This document shows positions 1-5,377 of a DNA stretch of 5,492 bases, piece by piece. The translations under genes and the position numbers were made by a program. The notes under the pieces are model-generated. The model was not told the origin of the DNA. It ran no database searches and saw only the letters and a list, made by a program, of their open reading frames with translations. This stretch comes from Bacteroidota bacterium (GTDB lineage: Bacteria > Bacteroidota > Bacteroidia > Bacteroidales > B39-G9): NCBI GenBank assembly GCA_003648455.1, contig QMPG01000235.1, forward strand, positions 1 through 5,492. Direction: 5' to 3'. The number at the start of each line of letters is the position of its first letter. The stretch's first letter is position 1.

Positions 1-10
1 AGTCCAGTCT

Positions 11-25
11 AAAAAGGTCTTTTTT
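11..25 (+). terminator. possible end of an upstream gene's terminator
   Basis: AAAAAG-GT-CTTTTT (11-24) is a short palindrome ending in six T's (20-25). Its core AAGGTCTTT (14-22) also occurs in the 3' arm of the hairpin at 5166-5199. It could be the 3' part of a terminator for a gene ending before the window. The left arm is outside or degenerate (AGTCC at 1-5 pairs only 4 of 5 with GGTCT at 16-20), so this is weak. Confidence 0.25.
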
Positions 26-108
26 GTCATTCCGTCCGTCAGCTGACGGATCGGAATCTTTAACTTTCATGGTATCAGTAGATTCTGAAACCAGTTCAGA
101 ATGACAAA
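23..108. repeat. 86-base palindromic element with terminal inverted repeats
   Basis: The ends are a perfect 10-base inverted repeat: TTTGTCATTC at 23-32 and GAATGACAAA at 99-108. Inside the left end is a strong hairpin (29-57). Inside the right end is a second one, ATTCTGAA (82-89) and TTCAGAAT (95-102) around the loop ACCAG. There is no coding capacity and no clear target-site duplication in the flanks. The GTCATTC...GAATGAC pattern resembles small dispersed repeats (REP or MITE-like) that I associate with Bacteroidota genomes. That family link is from memory; the inverted repeats are seen directly. Confidence 0.7.
29..57. repeat. GC-rich hairpin with a 16-base perfect palindrome
   Basis: TCCGTCAGCTGACGGA (35-50) is a perfect palindrome. 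The flanks continue the pairing: ATTCCG (29-34) pairs with CGGAAT (52-57), leaving T51 as a single bulge. The total is about 14 base pairs. It lies just inside the left end of the 23-108 element and is far richer in GC than its surroundings. Confidence 0.8.
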
Positions 109-277
109 TAGGTAGATACTTGCTTTTTAGATTAGACTCATAAATAGATAAGAATTAAACAGGCTCAAGTTCAAAAGTTGGGGACTACATAATTTATTTT
201 TTTTAAAAATTAAGATTGAAAGGTTTTGACAACATAATACCGAATCGCTAATAATCGCAATTTGTTTCGCACACTCT

Positions 278-350
278 GCTGTTAGGGATTTGCAATCCCG
301 AACTAACAAGCAGTATATTAATACTTTCGGATTGCAAATCCGAAAGAGCA
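278..350. repeat. paired hairpins sharing an inverted 13-base core
   Basis: The first hairpin is GGGATT (285-290), loop TGC, AATCCC (294-299). It is extended by GTTA (281-284) with TAAC (304-307) and GCT (278-280) with AGC (309-311), with bulges on the right side only. The second is a perfect 10-base-pair stem: CTTTCGGATT (324-333), loop GCA, AATCCGAAAG (337-346). GGATTTGCAATCC (286-298) and GGATTGCAAATCC (329-341) are exact reverse complements, so the two hairpins can also pair with each other. TGCT (277-280) and AGCA (347-350) close the unit. This looks like a dispersed repeat unit rather than a terminator, because no T-run follows. Confidence 0.65.
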
Positions 351-360
351 AATTATCAAC

Positions 361-392
361 AGATTGCTTCGGGCTTCACCCTCGCAATGACG
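361..392. repeat. GATTGC...GCAATGACG dispersed-type repeat
   Basis: ATTGC (363-367) pairs with GCAAT (384-388), and GGG (371-373) with CCC (379-381) around loop CTTCA, separated by a small uneven internal loop (TTC/TC). On the minus strand the unit begins CGTCATTGCGAGG, a motif I know as a common intergenic repeat in many bacteria. It lies 32 bases beyond the Nudix stop codon, so the hairpin could help end the minus-strand transcript. Confidence 0.55.
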
Positions 393-423
393 GCTATGAA
401 AACTTTTCACTTTCAACTTTATA

Positions 424-1491
424 CTATTTGAGAACCTGTTTTTTTAAAATATCAAATTCCAATTCAAAATTGGGAGTAAGAACATCTGCTCCAAGTTTTT
501 TATTTATCTCATTTACTGACCAAAATTTACCTTCGTCAAGTTCCTGCTTATTAACCTTAATTTCATTATCGTAATTAGTAATAAACATATAAACCAGTTC
601 TGTTTCAATATCACTTTCCCATTTATAAGTACCAATTAATTTTGCCTCAAAATTCGAGATGCCAATTTCTTCGAGAGTTTCGCGCTTAAGACTTTGTTCA
701 AGAGTTTCGTTAAACGAGATATGTCCACCTACAGCAGTGTCCCACTTCCCGGGTTGAACTTTTTTAAACATTGGTCGTTTTTGCAAAAAAATCTGATTCT
801 GTTTATTTATCACATGCAAATGAACAACAGGATGCAACAAACTTTTGTCTGAATGACAAACTGAGCGAGGTGCTTTTCCCAACACTTTACCTTCTTCATC
901 AACAATAGGAAGCCACTCTTCGTTTTTTAATTTTTTCAGCTTTCGCTTATTGTTTATTAGTTCGTAAACAAAATAAACACCAAATAGGATGTAAAAAAGC
1001 CCACCGCTAATAAAAGCCCATGCTTCGTTTGACATATAAAAAGCAGAGTATAAAACCAGGAGCGTGTAAACACTAAAAAGATAAAAAATAATTCGAATAC
1101 TTTTGTTTAATGCTTTTAATTGATTTGTATCAATCTGCATATCTTTCAAATATCTTTTCGACATCAATAACATCAAATTGTGCGAAGAAAAAGCAGAAAC
1201 ACCAAGAACAGCACATATCAATACACCAATAAACGCAGGTTTTAATTTAAAAAATATCTCATTGTTTAACAATATTGATATTAAACCCAGAGCAACAAGC
1301 AGAGCAGTGTCGAACAAAATAAACTTATCAAATCTTTTTTCTTTAATATAAGTATAGATAAGTTCTAAAATACCCGTTACTACAGCTACAATAAGACCGA
1401 TTTTTGTACCCCAAATCTCATCGGCTGCAATAAATATTATTATTGGTAAAAATCCGGGCAACAGTTGTTTAAATAATGCTTTTTTATCCAA
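424..1491 (-). CDS. membrane protein fused to a C-terminal Nudix hydrolase
   Basis: The protein has 355 residues in two parts. Residues 1-180 hold about six hydrophobic segments (roughly 11-24, 31-49, 57-75, 84-103, 131-152, 156-180), with a start (KQLLPGFLP, then ADEIWGTK) like VC0807/septation-protein-A-type small membrane proteins. After a lysine-rich linker (182-189), residues 192-350 form a Nudix domain. The Nudix box is complete: G256-x5-E262-x7-R270-E271-x2-E274-E275-x-G277-I278. The preceding LLHPVVHLHV (218-227) and QPGKWDTAVGGH (246-257) match the Nudix group related to isopentenyl diphosphate isomerase. The metal-binding glutamates are intact, so hydrolysis of a nucleoside-diphosphate-type substrate, probably on the cytoplasmic side, is likely; the actual substrate is unknown. 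The start codon is TTG: the frame opens only nine bases upstream (stop at 1501-1503) and the first internal Met is residue 107. It lies 50 bases after recR, probably in one operon. Confidence 0.85.
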   Translation of the reverse strand: MDKKALFKQLLPGFLPIIIFIAADEIWGTKIGLIVAVVTGILELIYTYIKEKRFDKFILFDTALLVALGLISILLNNEIFFKLKPAFIGVLICAVLGVSAFSSHNLMLLMSKRYLKDMQIDTNQLKALNKSIRIIFYLFSVYTLLVLYSAFYMSNEAWAFISGGLFYILFGVYFVYELINNKRKLKKLKNEEWLPIVDEEGKVLGKAPRSVCHSDKSLLHPVVHLHVINKQNQIFLQKRPMFKKVQPGKWDTAVGGHISFNETLEQSLKRETLEEIGISNFEAKLIGTYKWESDIETELVYMFITNYDNEIKVNKQELDEGKFWSVNEINKKLGADVLTPNFELEFDILKKQVLK

Positions 1492-1541
1492 TTTTCTTAA
1501 TTATAATAGTGTTTTTAAATATCTAAGTTACATGCAATAAA

Positions 1542-2162
1542 TCAAAGAGAAGATTCAAACGGAGTTCTATTAACAATTGAACGTCCTAATGTAAGCTCGT
1601 CGGTATATTCAAGCTCATCACCAATTGAAACTCCGCGGGCAATTGTTGACATAACAACATTATATTTGCTTAATTTTTTATACAGAAAAAAATTTGTTGT
1701 ATCGCCCTCCATTGTTGTACTTAAGGCAAAAATTAATTCTTTAACATCACCTTTAGCCACATTTTTCTCTAAAAGGTCAATTTTCAAATCATTTGGTCCA
1801 ATACCATCCATTGGTGAAATAATTCCTCCCAAAACATGATAAATACCATTATATTGATGAGTATTTTCAATAGCAATAACATCTTTAATACTCTCAACCA
1901 CACAAATCAATGAATGGTCACGAGATGGATTAGAGCATATTTCACAAATATCATTATCAGAAATATTATTACACACCTTGCAATGTTTTACTTCGTTCCT
2001 TAATTTAATTATTGCTTCACCAAACATATTTACTTGCTCAACATCTTGCCTTAGCAAATGCAATACTAAACGCAATGCTGTTTTTCTGCCTATGCCGGGT
2101 AACTTTGCAAATTCATTTACTGCATTTTCTAACAACTTTGAAGAAAACTGATTAATGTCCAT
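1542..2162 (-). CDS. recR: recombination mediator protein RecR
   Basis: At 206 residues this has the usual length for RecR. RecR works with RecO (and RecF) to load RecA onto single-stranded DNA coated with SSB during gap repair. The parts appear in the expected order. A helix-hairpin-helix DNA-binding motif sits at [12 protein letters not shown] (21-32). A four-cysteine zinc finger follows (C61, C64, C73, C76). A TOPRIM domain starts near residue 84, with acidic E90 in VVES and the VLGG turn at 110-113. The C-terminal family block [16 protein letters not shown] ends in LGR. The ATG at 2162 puts the N-terminus where the family expects it. No Shine-Dalgarno sequence precedes it. It is the first gene of the probable two-gene minus-strand operon and is divergent from the symporter gene. 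Nothing is missing or broken. Confidence 0.97.
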   Translation of the reverse strand: MDINQFSSKLLENAVNEFAKLPGIGRKTALRLVLHLLRQDVEQVNMFGEAIIKLRNEVKHCKVCNNISDNDICEICSNPSRDHSLICVVESIKDVIAIENTHQYNGIYHVLGGIISPMDGIGPNDLKIDLLEKNVAKGDVKELIFALSTTMEGDTTNFFLYKKLSKYNVVMSTIARGVSIGDELEYTDELTLGRSIVNRTPFESSL

Positions 2163-2191
2163 TTTAATCTTAAATTTTAATATACTATAAA

Positions 2192-2199
2192 CAATTATA
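2192..2199 (-). promoter_or_regulatory. weak candidate -7 box for recR
   Basis: On the minus strand this reads TATAATTG, one mismatch from the Bacteroidota -7 consensus TAnnTTTG, and lies about 30 bases before the recR ATG. No TTTG-like -33 element is seen at the right distance, where the decamer repeat begins instead. In DNA this AT-rich a match of this quality can be chance. Confidence 0.2.
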
Positions 2200-2209
2200 A
2201 TTCATTTTT

Positions 2210-2286
2210 CTTTGTGAAACTTAGTGTGAACTCTGTGATTCTTTGTGTAATAGCTATGTCACAAGAAGCCCTAAAGTTACACAAAG
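2210..2286. repeat. tandem decamer repeat with a distal inverted copy
   Basis: Four head-to-tail units share the form CTYTGTGnnn: CTTTGTGAAA (2210-2219), CTTAGTGTGAA (2220-2230, 11 bases), CTCTGTGATT (2231-2240) and CTTTGTGTAA (2241-2250). The last unit has an exact reverse complement, TTACACAAAG, at 2277-2286, which gives a perfect 10-base-pair stem over a 26-base loop. I associate CTTTGTG/CTCTGTG runs with dispersed intergenic sequence in diverse bacteria, but know no established function. It lies 48 bases upstream of recR, on the opposite side of the weak promoter. Confidence 0.6.
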
Positions 2287-2393
2287 GCATTTAATACATT
2301 TATCTTTTTTCTTATATCCCGGCTCCTCAAAATAAAATCCAGCTTATAATTTTAACATAACATCATAGTCATTAAATAGCCAAATGACAAATC

Positions 2394-2430
2394 ACATTAC
2401 GGCTCGGCTGAGCTCGCCGAAACGTAAAGT
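2394..2430. repeat. GC-rich imperfect hairpin
   Basis: The core stem is TCGGC (2404-2408) and GCCGA (2416-2420) around the 7-base loop TGAGCTC. The pairing continues on the same centre: TTACG (2397-2401) with CGTAA (2423-2427), then AC (2394-2395) with GT (2429-2430). In all, 12 of 15 opposed positions pair. The core is a GC island in very AT-rich DNA. No T-run follows on either strand, so a terminator is unlikely. Confidence 0.65.
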
Positions 2431-2485
2431 ATATATAATAAATTCATTATAGTGTGTAAAATTAATAAAAAAATTAACATTATCT

Positions 2486-2515
2486 TTTGATTGTCGAATG
2501 TTAAATATAGTTTTA
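2486..2515 (+). promoter_or_regulatory. candidate promoter for the symporter gene
   Basis: TTTG at 2486-2489 could be a Bacteroidota -33 element. After 18 bases, TAGTTTTA at 2508-2515 matches the TAnnTTTG -7 consensus at all but the last base. The implied transcript would start shortly after and carry a leader of about 20 bases before the ATG at 2541. Spacing is slightly shorter than typical. Confidence 0.35.
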
Positions 2516-2540
2516 CGTTTTTAAAAATTATTATACATTT

Positions 2541-4007
2541 ATGTCACCAACAATAATATTAATTACAATAATAATATATTTTGCATTTTTATTTATCATC
2601 TCCTATTTTACAGGTAAAAATGCAAACAACGAAACCTTTTTTGTAGGTAATAAAAAATCTCCCTGGTTTGTTGTAGCTTTTGGAATGATTGGTGCATCAC
2701 TTTCGGGAGTTACTTTTATTTCTGTACCGGGATGGGTAGGCACAAGCGATTTTTCATATCTACAGATGGTTTTGGGATATTTGCTGGGTTACTTCTTTAT
2801 TGCAAAAATATTATTACCAATTTATTATAATCTTAATTTAACATCAATATACACTTATCTTGAAAAACGTTTCGGACATTATTCTTATAAAACCGGTGCT
2901 TCTTTTTTCCTTTTATCGAGATCAATTGGCGCAGCGTTTCGTTTGTTTATTGTAGCTAATGTTTTGCAACTGGTTATTTTCGAATATTGGCACATCCCTT
3001 TTATTGTAACTGTTAGCTTAACAATATTGCTCATTTGGTTATATACGTTTAAAGGCGGAATAAAAACAATTGTTTGGACAGACACTTTACAAACCCTTTT
3101 CATGCTATTGGCTGTTGGTTTTGCTATTTATTTTATTTCCTCTAGTTTAAATTTCAATTTTAAAGAAATGGTTAATGCTGTTGCCGATAGTAAACTTTCA
3201 AAAACATGGTTTTTTGATGATTGGAACGATAAACGCAACTTTTTTAAACAATTTTTCAGTGGTGCTTTTATTACAATTGTAATGACAGGTTTAGATCAGG
3301 ATATGATGCAGAAAAATTTAAGTTGCAAAAATTTAAAAGATGCACAAAAAAATATGTATTGGTATGGATTTGCCTTTCTTCCAGCCAACATTTTATTCAT
3401 GTCGCTTGGAGTATTACTTTATATTTTTGCATCAAAAAATGGCGTAACAATTCCTGCCCACACCGACGATTTATTTCCAATAATTGCAACAAAAGGTTTT
3501 TTACCTCCTGTTGTTGGTATATTTTTTATTTTAGGATTAATAGCAGCAGCATATTCAAGTGCAGATTCGGCATTAACTGCTCTAACAACATCATTTACAA
3601 TTGATATTTTAGATATTAGAAAAAAAATTAAAGACGAGCATAAAAGAAAAAAAGTCAGAATGCAGGTTCATATCTGTGTTTCTATCGCTCTTGCTGTTTT
3701 AATTATGATTTTTAGGGCAATCAATAATCAAAGTGTTATAAGTGCTATTTTCACTGTTGCAGGCTACACTTATGGACCTCTTCTTGGAATGTATGCTTTT
3801 GGTTTGTTTACTAAATATAAATTAAAAGATAAACTTGTTCCATATATTGCTATTTCTTCACCAATAATGTGTTTAGTTATTAATCATTTCTCTGAGTTCT
3901 GGTTTAATGGTTATAAATTCGGTTTCGAATTGCTTATTCTTAACGGATTAATTACTTTCATTGGATTGCTATTTATTATTAAAAAAGACACTGAAACAAA
4001 ACTCTAA
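2541..4007 (+). CDS. sodium:solute symporter (SSS family), substrate unknown
   Basis: This 488-residue inner-membrane protein has about 13 hydrophobic segments and a length typical of the SSS (SLC5-like, LeuT-fold) family, which uses the sodium gradient to import solutes. The first segment begins right after the Met. TM1 of the core carries GMIGASLSGVTF (48-59). The family signature GGIKTIVWTDTLQ lies at 172-184. A conserved loop follows at TGLDQDMMQK (249-258). The segment IAAAYSSADSA (334-344) places A336, S339 and S340 in the A-x-x-S-S arrangement that forms the Na2 sodium site in vSGLT, so sodium coupling looks intact. The substrate cannot be read from sequence; relatives carry sugars, amino acids, vitamins or organic acids. 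The ATG start gives the usual N-terminus, with no Shine-Dalgarno sequence before it. It is divergent from recR and 183 bases ahead of the YitT-family gene. Confidence 0.93.
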   Translation: MSPTIILITIIIYFAFLFIISYFTGKNANNETFFVGNKKSPWFVVAFGMIGASLSGVTFISVPGWVGTSDFSYLQMVLGYLLGYFFIAKILLPIYYNLNLTSIYTYLEKRFGHYSYKTGASFFLLSRSIGAAFRLFIVANVLQLVIFEYWHIPFIVTVSLTILLIWLYTFKGGIKTIVWTDTLQTLFMLLAVGFAIYFISSSLNFNFKEMVNAVADSKLSKTWFFDDWNDKRNFFKQFFSGAFITIVMTGLDQDMMQKNLSCKNLKDAQKNMYWYGFAFLPANILFMSLGVLLYIFASKNGVTIPAHTDDLFPIIATKGFLPPVVGIFFILGLIAAAYSSADSALTALTTSFTIDILDIRKKIKDEHKRKKVRMQVHICVSIALAVLIMIFRAINNQSVISAIFTVAGYTYGPLLGMYAFGLFTKYKLKDKLVPYIAISSPIMCLVINHFSEFWFNGYKFGFELLILNGLITFIGLLFIIKKDTETKL

Positions 4008-4032
4008 ATTCATTTATAATTAATGCATATTA

Positions 4033-4059
4033 AGGTAATAATTTATATTATTATCACCT
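4033..4059. other. imperfect hairpin between symporter and YitT-family gene
   Basis: AGGT (4033-4036) pairs with ACCT (4056-4059) and ATAAT (4038-4042) with ATTAT (4050-4054), with one mismatch and a 7-base loop. It begins 26 bases after the symporter stop. No T-run follows (CTCTCAAG), so it would be a poor intrinsic terminator; it may instead protect the 3' end of the mRNA. Confidence 0.3.
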
Positions 4060-4151
4060 CTCAAGTATAAGAAACTATAAATCAACAATATAACAAGAGT
4101 GAAATATATATATTTTTTTCCATTTTAAACGAAAAAGATAAAAAAAGTCAA

Positions 4152-4159
4152 TAAATTTG
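4152..4159 (+). promoter_or_regulatory. Bacteroidota-type -7 box for the YitT-family gene
   Basis: TAAATTTG is an exact match to the TAnnTTTG consensus and lies 31 bases before the ATG at 4191, giving a leader of about 25 bases. The -33 region is poor: no TTTG is found 19-21 bases upstream, only T-rich sequence near 4113-4126. The box supports separate transcription of this gene from the symporter. Confidence 0.45.
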
Positions 4160-4190
4160 TGGCATATTTACAACTTAAAACTGTTTATTT

Positions 4191-5123
4191 ATGTCATTCA
4201 TATCGAAAGAAAAAATTTTTTCAAAAAAATGGTTTGTTTCTTATAGTTTAATAACTTTAGGTTCATTCATTCTTGCTGCCGGATTTGTTTTTTTTATATC
4301 ACCCTATAAAATTGTACCCGGTGGAGTTTATGGTATAGCAATTGTAGTTCACTATTTAACTGCAGGACTTTTCTCATGTTGCCCAAATGGTATTCCAATT
4401 GGTTTGTTCGGCTTAATCTTAAATATTCCTTTAACCATAATTGGAATTAAAGTATTAGGACCTCGTTTTGGAATTAAAACCATTATTGGTTTTGTGCTAA
4501 CTTCTGTCTTTATGGATACATTAACATATTTTGTTGGTGAAGATCCTTTACATCTTGGCGATGAAATTTTATTATCATGTATCTTTGGTGGTGTATTAAT
4601 TGGCTTGGGTTTAGGACTAATATTTAAATCAAAAGCTACATCCGGAGGCTCTGATATTATTGCAATGGTAATTGCAAAATACACAAAATTACCTCTTGGT
4701 CAGTTAATGATTTATGTTGATTCTGCTATTGTTTTAATTGCTTTAATAGTTTTCCAAGACTGGAAAATTCCTCTTTATTCATGGCTTGTAATTTATATCA
4801 CCGGTAAAGTTATCGACACTGTTATTGAAGGTGTTAGTTACGATAAAACATTGTTTATCATATCTGATGAATATGAAAATATAAAAAATAAAATTATTAA
4901 AGATTTAAACCGAGGGGGAACAATTATTAACGGAAAAGGTATGTATAACGGTAAAGAAAAAAATATTATTTATACCGTTGTTAATAGAAGAGAAGTAGCT
5001 ATGCTTGAGGATTTTGTTCATAAAATTGACCCTAAGGCTTTTATTACTGTTAGCGATGCTAAAGAGATATTAGGTAATGGGTTTAAATCGTTGAATGAAA
5101 AAGTTGAAGAAATAAACAATTAA
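4191..5123 (+). CDS. YitT-family membrane protein (DUF161 plus DUF2179)
   Basis: This 310-residue protein has the standard YitT layout and length. Residues 15-210 form a membrane region with about six segments. It carries the family motifs VPGGVYGIAIV (42-52), preceded by FFISPYKI, and ATSGGSDIIA (149-158), two internally similar PGG/SGG turns that suggest a duplicated half. Residues 218-297 are the cytoplasmic DUF2179 domain, with GGTIINGKGMY (242-252), IYTVVNRRE (260-268) and DPKAFITVSDA (280-290). The family is widespread, usually present in several copies per genome, and its transported substrate or role is not established, so I give no function beyond a likely transporter or membrane-associated role. 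The start is ATG with no Shine-Dalgarno sequence but a good -7 box upstream. A cysteine pair, C63-C64, lies in the loop after the second segment; I do not know it as a family feature. Confidence 0.93.
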   Translation: MSFISKEKIFSKKWFVSYSLITLGSFILAAGFVFFISPYKIVPGGVYGIAIVVHYLTAGLFSCCPNGIPIGLFGLILNIPLTIIGIKVLGPRFGIKTIIGFVLTSVFMDTLTYFVGEDPLHLGDEILLSCIFGGVLIGLGLGLIFKSKATSGGSDIIAMVIAKYTKLPLGQLMIYVDSAIVLIALIVFQDWKIPLYSWLVIYITGKVIDTVIEGVSYDKTLFIISDEYENIKNKIIKDLNRGGTIINGKGMYNGKEKNIIYTVVNRREVAMLEDFVHKIDPKAFITVSDAKEILGNGFKSLNEKVEEINN

Positions 5124-5165
5124 TTTTAAATTCATTCGTAATTTTTTTGCATCTGCGGTTATTGA

Positions 5166-5199
5166 AAAGACCTTAAGTTTTTTTAACCTTAAGGTCTTT
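5166..5199 (+). terminator. 12-base-pair hairpin, likely transcription terminator
   Basis: AAAGACCTTAAG (5166-5177) and CTTAAGGTCTTT (5188-5199) are perfectly complementary around the loop TTTTTTTAAC. The position, 43 bases after the YitT-family stop, fits a terminator for that gene. The T-tract after the 3' arm is short: the arm ends TCTTT and continues AAAAG. On the minus strand the arm ends TCTTTTC. It may therefore act weakly in both directions. Confidence 0.55.
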
Positions 5200-5225
5200 A
5201 AAAGTAAAAATGATTAAAAATCAAT

Positions 5226-5280
5226 CTCCCTAACCCTCCCGACCTTCGGTACGGGACATGTTCTTCTCCAAGAGGGAATT
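5226..5280. repeat. CTCCCTAACCCT...AGAGGGAA repeat with an internal GC hairpin
   Basis: The outer arms are TCCCT (5227-5231) and AGGGA (5273-5277). Inside, TCCCG (5237-5241) pairs with CGGGA (5252-5256) and ACC (5242-5244) with GGT (5248-5250), with A5251 bulged; the tip contains C-TTCG-G, a stable tetraloop sequence. Outer arms of this kind are familiar to me as a dispersed intergenic repeat, and the inner hairpin looks like an insert in it. The pairing is seen directly; the family and insert reading are inferred. Confidence 0.55.
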
Positions 5281-5283
5281 TCT

Positions 5284-5361
5284 GCCGTGGCACGGATAAA
5301 TTGATTAATAACAAATTGTCAATCAGCGTTTCGCAATAAATTAAATGAACCGTGCAACGGC
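5284..5361. repeat. 78-base unit bounded by GCCGT(G/T)GCACGG inverted ends
   Basis: GCCGTGGCACGG (5284-5295) and CCGTGCAACGGC (5350-5361) are reverse complements at 11 of 12 positions. The left copy is itself a small palindrome (CCGTG-G-CACGG). Between them lie TGATT (5302-5306) with AATCA (5321-5325) and GCG-TTT-CGC (5326-5334). There is no coding capacity. Confidence 0.5.
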
Positions 5362-5377
5362 TATTTACCAAATTAAC

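Larger units (their letters stand above)
1..423. other. gene-free, repeat-rich stretch downstream of the Nudix gene
   Basis: No open frame here looks like a real gene. The stretch holds an 86-base element with terminal inverted repeats (23-108), a pair of hairpins sharing a GGATTTGCAATCC core (278-350) and a GATTGC...GCAATGACG repeat (361-392). Positions 109-277 are AT-rich with nothing I recognise. Just after the Nudix stop codon, 397-409 is a short near-palindrome (TGAAAA-C-TTTTCA), followed by a run of ACTTT-type heptads to about 420. No clear intrinsic terminator for the minus-strand genes is visible, unless the 361-392 hairpin serves as one. Confidence 0.7.
2163..2540. other. 378-base divergent intergenic region
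   Basis: This region separates recR (-) from the symporter gene (+) and must hold promoters for both. Next to recR lie a weak minus-strand -7 box and the tandem decamer repeat with its inverted copy (2210-2286). Positions 2290-2390 hold nothing I recognise. A GC-rich hairpin lies at 2394-2430. An AT-only inverted repeat (TATAAT at 2434-2439, ATTATA at 2446-2451) could be chance. A candidate symporter promoter lies at 2486-2515. I find no plausible small gene. Confidence 0.7.

Noticed and set aside
127..351. Minus-strand open frame of 74 codons
   Set aside because: Its start lies in the 278-350 repeat and its product has no recognisable domain; no promoter or conserved feature supports it.
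1..423. CRISPR array
   Set aside because: The repeats here are different from one another, not evenly spaced, and no cas gene is present.
290..574. Plus-strand open frame of 94 codons
   Set aside because: It begins inside the hairpin repeat and runs antisense into the end of the Nudix gene; low-complexity product with no family resemblance.
2434..2451. TATAAT...ATTATA inverted repeat as an operator
   Set aside because: All-AT arms of six bases are expected by chance here, and no regulator gene is adjacent.
2885..3103. Minus-strand open frame within the symporter gene
   Set aside because: Antisense to conserved transmembrane coding sequence including the family signature; a shadow frame.
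3323..3604. Plus-strand open frame within the symporter gene
   Set aside because: An alternative frame of intact coding sequence; no sign of a frameshift in the symporter itself.
4352..4684. Minus-strand open frame of 110 codons within the YitT-family gene
   Set aside because: It mirrors the proline- and glycine-rich codons of the YitT membrane region; no independent support.
424..5123. A novel defence or multi-gene system
   Set aside because: The four genes are a DNA-repair housekeeping gene, a Nudix fusion, a common symporter and a common YitT protein on two strands; nothing shows they act together.
4005..5136. TAAATTCATT at both plus-strand gene ends (4005-4014 and 5127-5136)
   Set aside because: A 10-base AT-rich match near two stop codons; similar strings occur elsewhere in the window, so chance is likely.
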